64,000 nt of DNA from Plecoglossus altivelis (taxonomy: Eukaryota; Chordata; Actinopteri; Osmeriformes; Plecoglossidae): NCBI GenBank assembly GCA_036571765.1, contig BROE01000019.1:1349836-1413835 (forward strand), written 5' to 3'. The notes under the pieces were generated by a model. It did not search any database. It was not told the origin of the DNA and was given only the letters and a program-made list of their open reading frames with translations. A program made the translations under genes and the position numbers. The stretch's first letter is position 1. Each line of letters starts with the position of its first letter. This document shows positions 42,350 through 53,099 of the stretch, one piece after another.

Positions 42350-42740
42350 CCTGTTTCTCCTCCTTCCACTTCCTCTTTTGCCTCCTTATCTTGTTGCTTC
42401 ATTATTTTTTATCTTCAACTACCCCCAGCGCATATCTCTCTCCCTCTCTCGCCCGCCTCCATATGTCTTTTCCGTCATCTCAGTGCTCGCTCTCTTCTCT
42501 GCCCAGTTTTTGGTGCTCGCTTTTCCTCCACTTCTCCCTCCCTCCTTCCCTCCCTCCCTCCCTCGTCCTCCTGTTCAGTAGTCCGCGGTGCTCTCCTTTC
42601 CCCCTCCACCCTCTCCTTTGTTTCATCTCCCTTGTTTTTCTCTCTCCACTCACACTTTCCCGGCTTCCCTCTCCTCCCTCCCTCCCCCTCATCCCTCCCT
42701 CCCTTCCCCTCTCTCGTCCCTCCCTCCCTCCTCTAACTCC
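42350..42740. repeat. Polypyrimidine CT/CCT/CCCT tract
   Basis: About 390 bp of C/T-biased sequence with (CTCC)n cores at 42533-42563 and 42673-42735. The long frames are artefacts. Confidence 0.85.
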
Positions 42741-43060
42741 AACAGAAGTCATGGGTCTCCCTCGGGAGGGTTTTCGGCAACAACTTTGAGAACCCTTCCT
42801 CCATGTTGATGACTCTGGGTTTTGATGATTCAGGTTGTTGCAGTGATCAAGGACAGTGCGGAGGAGGATGCAAAAGGTGCGCGCGGGCGGGCAGGCGGGC
42901 GCGTGCATGCGCACACAACACACACACAGACACTCACGCTCGGAGTTGCCTGCCAGCACACCTGTGCGGTTGAAAGAGGAGACGACACAAAGAAAGCGGG
43001 GGGCTTTTGTATTCTGCTCGCTTTTAAGGTGACTCGCTGTTGTTCCCGGTTGTGGGTTCG
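42741..43060. other. Unique stretch without a gene call
   Basis: GCGGGCGGGCAGGCGGGCGC near 42883-42902 and a short (CA)n follow. No gene recognised. Confidence 0.35.
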
Positions 43061-43064
43061 CCGG

Positions 43065-43130
43065 TTTCTCTCTCTCTCTATTCTCTCTCTCTCTCTTTCC
43101 CTCTCTCTCTCTCTCTCTGTCTCTCTTTCC
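43065..43130. repeat. (CT)n microsatellite
   Basis: CT arrays with TTCC and GT interruptions. Confidence 0.9.
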
Positions 43131-43850
43131 ATGCCACTTTGCGCATTTCGATTGGACGCGGACAGGACCAGGCCGTCCGTTGATGTCTCTCGCCAGCTGG
43201 GCGTTAGAGAGAAAGACAGAAAGGGCGAGGTGGCAGGGTGGAGAGAGCGACGAGGCTCCCTGTGGATTCGGGCTTGACACCTGCGCTGGTTGGACCGGTT
43301 GCCGGGGAGACGTCGCCTGCCTGACAGGGTGGCCGAGGTTCAGATATGTCCTCACCGCGTGGTCAAGTGGGAAGCCCTTGGCGTGTGTGTGTTTGTGTGC
43401 ATGTGTGATGAACAGCGGTAGACAAGGAGAGGGCAAGAAGGGACTGACAAATAACGTGCGACAGTGTGTGTGTGTGTGAGAGTGTGTTGTCAATATTATG
43501 TCTGAGAAATAGATGCGATTTTCATCCTTCCCTGTACCCAGTAGTGTGTTTCTGCCTTAGATGGATACGCTGCTAATTATCAATCGAAACTGGCAATGTA
43601 TTTTCACGCACACCTACATGCCCACACCTCCCTCGTCCAACACACACCTACACACGCACATCAGCCAAACATGCTTAAACAAAACGGTGCGCCAACCGCG
43701 GACCTTAATTGATGATTGGATCAATCTGAAGGCGTCTGATGATTCAATAAGACCTGCTGGCTCCACTGTAGCCGGTATCGACTGGTGTACTGCACCCCCA
43801 CAAGCAATTATTCTTAGCTGAGCAACCTCTGGGCCTGTTCGGAACCCCCC
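43131..43850. other. Unique stretch, possible enhancer at 43680-43830
   Basis: CTTAATTGATGATTGGATCAATC near 43703-43725 and TGATGATTCAATAAG near 43737-43751 resemble PBX/homeodomain clusters. A (GT)n lies at 43463-43478. No coding block recognised. Confidence 0.3.
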
Positions 43851-43852
43851 TC

Positions 43853-43853
43853 A

Positions 43854-43900
<47 letters not shown>

Positions 43901-43905
43901 ACTCT
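43853..43905. repeat. (CT)n-(CA)n compound microsatellite
   Basis: CT units run directly into (CA)n at 43875-43902, then CT again. Confidence 0.95.
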
Positions 43906-44014
43906 CTTTCTCAACCTTTCTGTCTCTTTCTCTTTCACATATACATGTGCACGCAAAATCTCTTTCTCAGCCTTTCTGTCTCTCTCTCTCACTCACTCTC
44001 ACCCTTTCTCTTGG

Positions 44015-44240
44015 GGGGTCATGCCCTTGGTCACCACTTTAACAGAAGTGTGGCTTAAAGGTCACTGAAAGTGGGTTTTGCCAGTGTCAGCCTGTGTTCG
44101 GCGTTGTAATTGGGTGTAAACTGGCCTTGATGAGCTGCAATTAGGCTGCAGGTGGGGTCAGCTGACCGAGGGGCACGCCCATCATTGGAGCATGCTTTGG
44201 CAAAGGAGGGAACAGGTGAGAGGGAGCGTTTCCTTGTCCT
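44015..44240. promoter_or_regulatory. Unique island, enhancer-like
   Basis: GTTGTAATTGGGTG near 44103, GCTGCAATTAGGCTGCAGG near 44134-44152 and GTCAGCTGACC (a perfect palindromic core) at 44158-44168. No coding block. Confidence 0.3.
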
Positions 44241-44249
44241 GATTCTGTT

Positions 44250-44950
44250 AAAGAGTTAGAGAGAGAAAAGAGAGAACGAGAGAGAGCGAGAGAGCAGACA
44301 GGGATTTAGATAGTAAGAGAGAGAGAGAGAGAGAAAGAGAGAGGGAGATATAGATAGTGAGAGAAACAGAGAAAGGGAGATATCAATAGTGAGAGAGACG
44401 GAGAGATCGAGGAGAGGGAGATATAGATAGTGAGAGACAGGGAGAGCAAAGAGAGGGATATATAGACAATGAGAGAGACAGAGAGAGAGAAAAGAGGGAG
44501 ATATAGATAGTGAGGGAGGCAGAGAGAGATAGAAGAGAGGGAGATATAGATAGTAAGACAGAGAGGGGTAGAGAGAGAGAGAGAGAGAAAGGAGAGAGAA
44601 AGAGCGAGCTTCAGAGAGAGTGGACAATATTGGGGGACAAAGACAACGAGAGTGACCAAGCGAAACCGAGCGAGCGAGAGGAGCAGGGAGTACGAGAATG
44701 AGAGGACTGGGGAAAGAGAGAGAGTGAGGAGAGAGAGAGTGAGGAGAGAGAGGGGGGAGAGAGAGTGAAAGAGAGAGTGAGTGAGGAGTGAGAGCGAAGA
44801 GAGTGAAAGAGAGAGAGTGAGACAGAGAGAGTGAGGAATGAGAGATAGGAGAGAGAGTGAAAGAGATAGAGAGACTGAGGAATGAGAGAGAGACGCGAGG
44901 CTAAAAGAAAAGGATGTCAGCAGACAGAGACAGGGAGAGAGGGATACACG
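44250..44950. repeat. Polypurine tract with a 38-42-bp internal period
   Basis: GA-rich for about 700 bp. From 44310 to 44560 the phrase GGGAGATATAGATAGTGAGAG recurs about seven times at spacings of roughly 32 to 42 bp. After 44700 a shorter GAGAGAGTGAGGA unit takes over. Minus-strand Leu/Ser/Tyr frames are artefacts. Confidence 0.9.
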
Positions 44951-45070
44951 TAGGGCAGGCCCAGCTATTTCCTCAGTCAGTCTAATGGTATCATTCACTA
45001 ATGGGCTGTAATGACAGCCATTGACAGACTAACAATACAGCCACCATCTCTGCTCCACTTTACAATAGAA
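44951..45070. promoter_or_regulatory. Short enhancer-like island
   Basis: Two TGACAG cores (MEIS/TGIF type) occur at about 45012 and 45023 within GTAATGACAGCCATTGACAG, next to CTAATGG sequence. Unique DNA, no coding frame. Confidence 0.3.
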
Positions 45071-46005
45071 TGTGTGTATGGCCATGTGGGTGTGTGGGGA
45101 ACTATTTGTGTGTATGTGCGTGTGAAAATGTCTGTGCAAACACGCCTGCACCGTGTGCGTATTGGAGCCTGTGTGCATGTGCGTGCATATGTCTGCGTAC
45201 GGAGGGCTCTGTACCGAGGGCCAGCGCAGCACAGCCGTGGCAACATATTGACTCTTCAATGGGGTGTCCCCCTCCGATGCGGGTCTGCCAATCCGCCCTG
45301 CTCCGCACCGGTCGCACGTGACGAGACGATTAATCTTGTTCACCTCCCTCCACCTCTCCGCCGGACCCCCCCATCTGTCGCCTCTCCACCGGCCCAGCCA
45401 AGAAACCCCCTTAGACGGAGCAAGTCCTGCTCATGACCCTCTCCACCCCCCACCCCACCCCTCCTGCAACGCCCCACCCCACCCCATCCCCCCGCCCAAC
45501 CTCTCATCTCCACCACAGAGAAGATGGGACGTAGACCCGCGAGCAGAAAAGCGAGTCCGAAAATGGCAGCGGTTTATGTTGTTAGTGGGCTGCCTGGTTT
45601 GCATGTAGACACTGGTCCCAAAAACATGTTCGGTCTGCATGGTAGAGCACCACTACTACAGGTATCAGAATGAGCCAGTCTCCACCACTGACATGACACT
45701 GTAGTGACCGTGTCAACGAGGACATTTGGGATATCGAACGCAAGGTTCTGTGGCATCGCGTTGCCATTCTTAAAAGTTGACAGCTGTCAGGAACTTAGAA
45801 CAGCTTCTCATTTCAACAGGTGCGACGGTATCACAAGTGTGTTCGACGAGCAAGACAGATTTGTTGATACTGTCTACTGTTGTGAGGCAGGGACAGTTGG
45901 TTTCGTCCTATTGACATATCGCCCGTGTCCAACTACAAATATTAACACCGAGCTCATGATGTAATTAACTTTTCTATTAACACAGAGGCCTAGGTGACAG
46001 ACGTA
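45071..46005. other. Unique stretch without a gene call
   Basis: TG-rich at 45075-45200, C-rich at 45440-45510, unique CpG-bearing DNA from 45520 to 45960. Frames of 100-141 codons at 45011-45436 on both strands have no recognised domain. Confidence 0.35.
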
Positions 46006-46009
46006 GACA

Positions 46010-46350
46010 GGGGAGGGAGAGGCCACACTGCCGCACATGCAGCCGCACACACAGCCGCACATACAGCCGCACGCTTGCGTGCACACAGCCGCACGCTCAC
46101 ACACACAGCCGCACGCTTGCGCACACACACAGCCGAACGCTCACACACACAGCTGCACATAGCCGTACACTCGGGCACACACAGGCGCACTCTCACACGC
46201 ACACAGGCGCAGACACAGCCACTCACTTGCGCACACACAGCCACACGATCGCGCACATGAAGCCGGACACACAGCCACACGCTCGCGCTCACACAGCCGC
46301 ACGCTCGCGCTCACACAGCCGCACGCTCGCGCTCACACAGCCGCACGCTC
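46010..46350. repeat. CACACAGCCGCACGCT minisatellite
   Basis: Variable 12-20-bp units mixing (CA)n with AGCCGCACGC; the last four copies (46262-46350) are nearly identical 20-bp units (CACACAGCCGCACGCTCGCG). Rich in CpG. Frames are His/Thr/Ala-rich artefacts. Confidence 0.92.
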
Positions 46351-46525
46351 GCCAGTGTAATGACATGCGCTTCTCACACGCACACGCCAGTGTATTGGCA
46401 CGTGCTTCTCACATGTCCACGTCAGTGTAGTGGCATGCGCTTCTTACATGCACATGCCAGTGTAGAGGCACGCGCATCTCGCATGCACACACCAGTGTAG
46501 TGGCATGCGCTTCTCACATGCACAC
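46351..46525. repeat. 35-bp minisatellite, exactly five copies
   Basis: Five units start at 46351, 46386, 46421, 46456 and 46491, each 35 bp with no indels; they begin GCCAGTGTA and end CACATGCACAC or similar. Divergence is by substitution only. It abuts the preceding repeat with no spacer. Confidence 0.95.
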
Positions 46526-46534
46526 GCACCTGGG

Positions 46535-46655
46535 TTCTTACTGACAGACGCTCTCGAGCTTGCACGATTCGGAAGAACGGTAATGATCCAGTCTTAATTA
46601 AAAAACGGGGCAGCCCTTTATTGATGTAATGATCTTTCCTTCGTCAGCGGAGCTG
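46535..46655. promoter_or_regulatory. Enhancer-like island
   Basis: GGTAATGATCCAG and TGTAATGATCTTT repeat a GTAATGATC core about 45 bp apart around CTTAATTAAAAAAC. Unique DNA, no coding frame. Confidence 0.3.
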
Positions 46656-47530
46656 GGTGTGTGTGTGTAAGAGAGAGAGCGTGCGGGGTGGGGGGAGGTG
46701 TGTGTTTGTGGGTGGGTATAAGAGTGGGTGGACTTACTCCTCATTCGACAAGGAGTACAGCTGGAAACACATGGAGATAGCTTGGTCCCTCATCTCAGCG
46801 CATGCTGAGGATGGGGGGTGTTCTAGCCTGGCCTGGCCTGGAAGCTGGTAGATCAGGACAGGAGGGTGCAGGAGGGTGGGCAAGCAGAGGCAGCTTGGCT
46901 CCTGACGAAGGGCTTGAAAGGTAGTCGTGTTTTCTTGTCGTTCCCAGGCGGTGAGATCAGATAGGTGAGCTAATCTCGTAGGCAGAACATATAGATTTTT
47001 GGCTCCTCTTTCAATTCTCCTTCCTCCTTCTCCTCCTCATCTTCCTCTCCGATCACAGTCGTTTATCAGTAAACACTCCTCCAAGCAGCACACATGTGGG
47101 AGGGTCAGCCTTTTGACGCGCCGCAGAGCGTCCGCGAAAACGCGCCCGTGTTCCGATGTGCTAGTAACACGGGGCAGGTTCAGGCCGACGTGTGTCTCCT
47201 CCTCCATCCTCCTTCAAGCTGGTTGATGGTTTTTCTTGTTTCGTTTTCTCATTTCTGTTGTGTTCGCTTTTCTTCCCATATGTCTTTTACCAGTTGATCG
47301 TTCCTCCACACCAGCGACAGCGGACCCCACTTGTGCGAATTGCACAATCAAACCCCCCTCCCACAGCTGCCCACTCGCGCACGCACCCTTGACGCGCGCA
47401 CACACACACACGTGGCCCTCGCGGGCAGGCGTGCGTGTACGGAAGCGCACACGCGTGTGCAGGGGTTCGTGGCAGGTGTGTCAGAAGGACGGCAGACATG
47501 TCCAGGCAGGTTCTTTTTTGGCTCCATCGC
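46656..47530. other. Unique stretch without a gene call
   Basis: GT/G-rich patch at 46656-46720, repeated CCTGGCCTGGCCTGG near 46829, CpG-rich at 47100-47200 and 47380-47460. Overlapping frames on both strands at 47214-47718 (up to 160 codons) lack recognisable domains. Confidence 0.35.
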
Positions 47531-47950
47531 TCCCGCAACGGTTGATTTATTCACTCATCGCCTTTTACTGTCTGTCCACATGGCGTGCTGGCGGACAGAG
47601 CCGTCTGGCGATAGGTCAGCGTTTGATTGTCTTTCCACACTTGGGGAAACTTATAGGGCCAATAAACGTCTCACCCAATCTCGAGCCTGACATCTTAACG
47701 GGGATCAATCCGAGGTGAAGAACCTCAATTCAGCTCCGCCCGAATCTGCATTGATACGGCGGCACGCTAAAGCCGTATTTGAATGGCGATGATCGTATAA
47801 TGCAGATAAATGGACAATCAAACTGAGATGCTTCATGGCGTTGGTCTGACGCCTTTGTTGGACTTCTATCTCCGTTGGAGACACGCTGACAATCACGCTG
47901 GATTTTTCCCAGACGCGGATCAGAAGTTGGGTATTAACCTCTGCTGGACA
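47531..47950. promoter_or_regulatory. Conserved-noncoding-element candidate
   Basis: About 400 bp of unique sequence with CCAATAAACG, AGATAAATGGACAATCAAAC and GCTGACAATCACGC. Short imperfect dyads recur (GTCTGACGCC near 47844). No coding frame is sustained on the plus strand. Confidence 0.35.
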
Positions 47951-47957
47951 GGCTGGG

Positions 47958-47958
47958 T

Positions 47959-47988
<30 letters not shown>
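47958..47988. repeat. (GT)n microsatellite
   Basis: About 15 perfect GT units; a (CA)n block follows at 48015-48031, so the pair is inverted. Confidence 0.95.
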
Positions 47989-47989
<1 letters not shown>

Positions 47990-48099
47990 TGTTAGAAGGA
48001 CAGCAGTGGGCATGTACACACACACACACACGTACCATACCATGTCAGCAGACAACATATTTTTTTTCTCTCCCTCCTTGACAAATCTCAATTCACAAT

Positions 48100-48440
48100 A
48101 GATGCCTTTGCAGTTCCATCTTAACACACCTCTCCATCCCCTTCTCCCTCTCTCTCTGCCTCTCTCTCTGCCACCTATCTTTTCTTTGTCAATTTCACCC
48201 CTGTCACTTGTCTGTCCTGCACTCGCCACGTTGGTAATCTGGCCATTGTTGTGAGCGTGGCGTTAGCACCTCTGATGTAATTGGATCAAGCACCGCCATC
48301 CCCCCCGAAGGGTTGACATGGCGATTGTCGCCTGGCGGCCCCAGCGCAGTGATGAGCCCTGCGTCAGTGATGGCTTCCTGTCAGCCCAGAATGGAGAGGG
48401 GGTGTTAAGTGGAAGCCCAAAGGATTGTTGTCCTTTTTTG
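48100..48440. promoter_or_regulatory. Unique island with SOX-type site
   Basis: After a CT-rich lead (48125-48170), unique DNA carries CCATTGTT (48243-48250) and GTAATTGGATCAAG. A seven-C run lies at 48301. Role inferred from motifs only. Confidence 0.25.
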
Positions 48441-48711
48441 AAAGGAACGCGAACTTTGCAGAGGCGTAGGGTGGTGGGGTGGGAGGGGAGGGGAGGGTGG
48501 GGCAAGGCTTGTTTGTGGAAGGCTTGTGTTTGCACTCGCCTGCGCTTCAGTGTTTGTGCACGAGGGAGAGAAATACTGAGCGCGCATTGGGGGAACGGAG
48601 AGCGTTAGAAAGAGCAAGGGAGAGACTGAGGGCGAAGTCGAGAGAAGATTTGAGAGGGGATTTTGAAAGACTGAATTAGAGAGAGAGGGAACCAGGACAA
48701 AGACAGAAAAC

Positions 48712-48906
48712 AATGTGTGTGTGTGGGTGTGTGTAGGGGTGTGTGTGTGTGTGTGTGTAGGGGTGTGCGTGTATGGGTGTGTGTGTGTGTGTGTGTGTAG
48801 GGGTGTGTGTGTGTAGGGGTGTGTGTAGGGGTGTGTGTATATGTGTGTGTGTTTGTATGCGTGTGTTTGTGTGCGTGTGTTTGTGTGCGTGTGTTTGTGT
48901 GCATGT
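48712..48906. repeat. GT-rich array with GTAGGGGT units
   Basis: (GT)n blocks alternating with AGGGG and TTTGTGTGCGTG units over about 190 bp. Confidence 0.93.
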
Positions 48907-48929
48907 TGGCTGAAACTCATTTCAAGTCC

Positions 48930-49600
48930 TTACTTTAGGAAGAGTTTGACTCCTGTCTGACTCCTGTCTGACAAGGATCAAACCAAACCAAACAAAAAGA
49001 CCGATTAAACCCATTCAATGCAGGGCGCCTCCCTTCTCATTAGCCAGCGAAACACCTCTGAGGAAAGAATGTGCAATTAAATTTTCCCACAGGAGTCATT
49101 TAGATCATTTGTGATGCGGCCGAATTGTCAGTTGCCATCAAATGAAGTGACAGTTTTGCCGCTTGTGTCTTCAAGTTCCCTTCTTTTTTTTTCTTTTTTA
49201 CTGCCGGCAAGGTAATTGCATAATTCAATGCTAATAACGAGATCTAACCGAGGAGATAAGAATGAGAAAAAGAAGAAGGGGAGGAAAAGGTAATAGGAAT
49301 GAAGTTGGAGACGTCGAGAGACGCCACGGACTGGAGAGGTAGACCGATTAGCGGGATTACAGACGCCTACGAAAGCCAGAAAAGGGAGCGAAAGAAAGCG
49401 AGTGGCGAGCACGTGCAATGGCTCGGAGGAAATGCCAAAGTATTTTTGGGAAGCATTTAAATGTCGCCAGGGGGACAAAAGTGAATCATGAATCGACAGT
49501 ATCTAATTACTGAGTGTGATATAAAGGCGCGCGGGCACGCCAAAACACGCAAGTTACGGCAGAGGATAGACAACAGTCTCCCTCTGAACACAATGGCTCA
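48930..49600. promoter_or_regulatory. Longest conserved-noncoding-element candidate
   Basis: About 650 bp of unique DNA after a TGACTCCTGTC duplication. Contains GAAGTGACAGTTTTGCCGC (TGACAG), AAGGTAATTGCATAATTCAATGC near 49210-49232, CATTTAAATG and ATCTAATTACTGAG. Minus-strand frames are broken by low-complexity purine sequence at 49260-49300. Motif density and lack of repeats suggest a regulatory element; alignment is needed. Confidence 0.4.
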
Positions 49601-49779
49601 TCTCAATGCTGGGTTTCCCAGCACAGTGGAAAGGTAACTGGCGTTCTCATGCGTTCGTCTGCTGGCTGTCAGACCAAACAAAGCCATCATTCAGTCCATC
49701 CGTAGTGACTGCGTTAACGAAGCCGGCCCAGAGTTTCCAAATGCCACACAGTCCTACTGAGCTCACCCACACGACACTG

Positions 49780-49962
49780 GAGCGCTTTGCTCTCCTCTTT
49801 CTCTCATTTGCCTTCATCCCCCCCCTCTCTCTTTCTCTCCATCTCCCTCTCTCTCGCTTTCCCTCAGCTCTTCCTCACTTACGTTCCATCTTTCTCTTCC
49901 TTACCCCCCTCTATTTCTCTCTTTGAATCTCTCTGTTGCCTCTCCTTCCCCCATTTACCCCA

Positions 49963-50001
<39 letters not shown>

Positions 50002-50060
50002 TTGCTCTGTCTCTCTCTATCTCTCTCTCTCTCTCTTTCTCTCTCCTTCCCTCCATACCT
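49780..50060. repeat. (CT)n polypyrimidine tract
   Basis: CT-rich throughout, with near-pure (CT)n at 49964-50037. Confidence 0.93.
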
Positions 50061-50177
50061 CTTTCTCTCCTCTATATTAACATTGACTTTATTTTCATAC
50101 ATACCACGGGGAGTTGTTTTGAAGTTCGAACAAAAGCTAGCAGGAGGTGGACCACTCAAAGAGCTTGTCCCCCCTTT

Positions 50178-50443
50178 TCACATGCGCACACACACACACA
50201 CCCACACACACACACACCCATACACACACACCCATGCACACACACACACCACACCCACACCCACACACCCATACACACACACACCCATACACACACCCAC
50301 ACACACACACTCACACACCCATACACACACACCCACACACATACAGACACACACACACCCACACACCACACCCATACACACACCCATACACACACACCCA
50401 CACACACATACCCACACACCCAAACACAGACCCATCCACACAC

Positions 50444-50475
<32 letters not shown>

Positions 50476-50645
50476 CCACACACCACACCCACACACACAC
50501 CCATACACACACACCCATACACAGACCCACACACACCCACACACCCATACACACACACACACTCACACACCACACCCATACACACACACCCATACACACA
50601 CACCCATACACACAAACACACACACACACAGTACACACACACCGT
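50178..50645. repeat. 460-bp (CA)n/CCCATACACA array
   Basis: The largest CA array in the window: (CA)n blocks punctuated by CCCATACACACA and CCACACCC units. Six frames remain open for 80-270 codons purely because the repeat lacks stops. Confidence 0.97.
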
Positions 50646-50724
50646 ACACACAAGGCTTCCTAACGACAGAATTTCTTTCATGCTTTCTCCAGTGGAGGGT
50701 CTACTGTACCCCCTGACTCCACCC

Positions 50725-51045
50725 CCCCAGAACCCCCCCCCCCCCTCAAGGCCCTGGTCCCCCTGCTAGGTGTTCTCTTTTGAAAAGGGGGATGGTGTTG
50801 CCTGGTGCTCCTCTTTGAAGGAGAGGGGGGGGGCTCTTTTTGCGGGACTCCTAGTTATCCAGAAGAAGGCGGCAAAGAATGTGCTGCTGGCTGGGGACTG
50901 CGGGGGGGCTGGGGCTGGGTTTTTAGGGGTTAGGCCTTGAGGTCCTGGAGCTGGGGTCTGGGGGGGACTGAAGGCCCCAAGGCAGGGGGTTGGGGGCCGG
51001 AGGCTGGAGGCCGGGGGGCCGCTGGCTGGTTCTGTGGGTCTGACA
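50725..51045. repeat. C-run and G-rich minisatellite-like sequence
   Basis: A 12-C run near 50737-50748, then GGGGGG at 50825, and GGGGCTGGGG/GGCCGGAGGCTGGAG-type repeats at 50900-51030. The unit resembles the G-rich arrays at 11165 and 11860. Confidence 0.75.
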
Positions 51046-51273
51046 TTTCGCCTGGCTTCCCCCATGTGTGCATATTAACGACACGTGGTATTTGTGAGAC
51101 CCCATCAAATATGCCTCTTGATCACTCTCGTGCGTGACAGAATGCGGATGCGTGTGCATGTGTGTTTGCACGTGAGCTTGTGCGCATGCGTCCATATCTG
51201 ACGTTGTGTGTGAGTGTGTGTGTCCCGAGGCCCAAATCAGATCTGTTAGCGTTAGTATGAGTCAGCTTCTCCT

Positions 51274-51400
51274 TCACACACACTCACACATATAGACACA
51301 CACACACATAGACACACACACTCACACACATAGACACACATACACACATACATAGACACACACACACACACACATTGACACACACACATAGACACACACA
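51274..51400. repeat. (CA)n with ATAGACACA units
   Basis: CA blocks interrupted by CATAGACACA at roughly 20-bp steps. Confidence 0.92.
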
Positions 51401-51599
51401 CCAAAATGGCACCTCAGAAGACAGTGTCGGCGTTGGGTTAGAACAGTTAGAACAGACAGAGAATGAGCAGAAGGAAGAGGAAGAGTAGGAGCGGAAGTGG
51501 AAGCTCCGCCCCCTCCTAAGCCCGCCCCCCCTGCCCCCTCCAACTCCTCCCATCCCTATCAGCAGACTAATGTTGGAGCTTACATCGTGAGAGACAGGT

Positions 51600-51957
51600 G
51601 GTGTGTGTGTGTTGATCACCCTCAGCTTTGGTATCACAGACACTGTGCATGCGTGTGTGTGAGTCGATCACTCTCAGCTTTGGCATCACAGACACTGTGC
51701 GTGCGTGTGAGTCGATCACTCTCAGCTTTGGCAACACAGACACTGTGCGTGCGTGTGTGTGTGAGTCGATCACTCTCAGCTTTGGCAACACAGACACTGT
51801 GCGTGTGTGTGTGAGTCGATCACCCTCAGCTTTGGCAACACAGACACTGTGCGTGTGTGTGTGAGTTGATCACTCTCAGCTTTGGCAACACAGACACTGT
51901 GCGTGTGCGTGTGCGTCCATCAACCTCAGCTTTGGCAACACAGACACTCTGTGCAGC
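51600..51957. repeat. 7-copy 48-54-bp minisatellite
   Basis: Units start at 51614, 51666, 51714, 51768, 51818, 51868 and 51918 (periods 52, 48, 54, 50, 50, 50). Each contains GATCACTCTCAGCTTTGGCA, then ACACAGACACTGTGCGTG and a short (GT)n. Length differences are all in 2-bp steps from the embedded GT run. Confidence 0.97.
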
Positions 51958-52049
51958 AGGTGCATCTGACACGAATTTGAGGTTCATCATTAGTCAGCTA
52001 ATCTTTGTTTCATGGTTGTCCTGAGGTCTCCAGAACAGAAGGGTGAGAT

Positions 52050-52142
52050 TAAGGGTAGAAAAAAGAGAGAGGGGGGAGAGAGAGAAAGAGAGAGTGGGAG
52101 AAAACGATGCAGAGAGAGAGAGAGAGACAGAGTGAGTGAGAG
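52050..52142. repeat. GA-rich purine tract
   Basis: GAGAGAGGGGGGAGAGAGAG and a (GA)n core at 52112-52126. Confidence 0.85.
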
Positions 52143-52785
52143 AACGTGTACAGTGAGGTGATGACAGCAGTGTTTGTTCACGTTTTCCAACCACAGATGT
52201 ATCTGAAAGCTCTGAGTGCATCACATACACACACTCGCATACATTCACACAGCAGGGAAGCCGACAGCAAGGTGCCTCTTACTCAGTGTTAAACACACCC
52301 TATTATTGAAAGCTCGCAGGACTCACACAAACGAGAGCTCTTGTAAGTGATAGCATTAACATAACCCTTCAAAGCCCTCCCAATCCCAGGACAACTGGTC
52401 ACAATATGCGTTTTGCCACCCATGGCTTGTATATCTATACAATATAACTGTGTGTGTATGTGTGTATGTGTGTGTGAGAGCTGACGGGGGGGGGGGAGGG
52501 CGGAGGGGGCGGAGAGCGACAGACAGACAGACTGAGCATTTGTATTTGTGAGCAAGTGCTGAAAAGTCTCCTGTTCATGTACTTTCCCAGCCAGCCCTGA
52601 ATTAACAGTTCTCTTCAATGTGGTCATTATCCAACCCCTGTTTGCCAGTCAGCCTGGTCAACTGGTTAACATTTTCAAAGAATGGGAGGAGCAGTCGCTT
52701 CAAAGGGGGGCCGAAAAGCAGGAAGTACACACTTACATCGGTACCAATTACCTTCACTTTGCTTGGGTGAGTCAGCTCACGCTCT
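52143..52785. other. Unique stretch without a gene call
   Basis: A (GT)n block at 52450-52476 and a nine-G run at 52487. Otherwise unique. No gene recognised. Confidence 0.4.
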
Positions 52786-52796
52786 CTGTTTAACAC

Positions 52797-52799
52797 TCC

Positions 52800-52841
<42 letters not shown>

Positions 52842-53035
52842 CTCTTCTTCTCTCTCTCTCCTCTCCTCTCACCGCCTTTTTCCCAACCGGGGGTTTTTTC
52901 TCCTTTGGGGGGGTTCCTTTCCTTTTTGGCCCCTGGGGTTTTCTTTTTCTTCTACCATTTCTCTTTCGACCCCTTTCACTTGATTGACGTCCCTCTCTCT
53001 CCCTCTCTCTCCTTTTGTTCCTTTCTGTCTCTTTT
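52797..53035. repeat. (CT)n and T/C-rich homopolymer-like tract
   Basis: (CT)n at 52797-52840, then CTCCTCTCAC. From 52870 comes an odd run of short homopolymers (TTTTT, CCC, GGGG, TTTTTT, GGGGGGG), then CT-rich sequence to about 53030. Confidence 0.85.
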
Positions 53036-53099
53036 TGTGGCGGTCTCACGTTTTCCAACTCGCTTAAACCTCGAAGGGCTCCCGTCGGGACTATCAAGG

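Noticed and set aside
42480..43493. The longest open frame of the window (337 codons, minus strand)
   Set aside because: It spans CT/GA and CA repeats at both ends with Arg/Glu-rich middle sections and has no recognisable domain or splice structure.
49923..50769. Plus-strand frames of 189-277 codons, half Leu/Ser and half His/Thr
   Set aside because: They read through (CT)n and then (CA)n arrays, which have no stop codons in most frames; all neighbouring frames are open as well.
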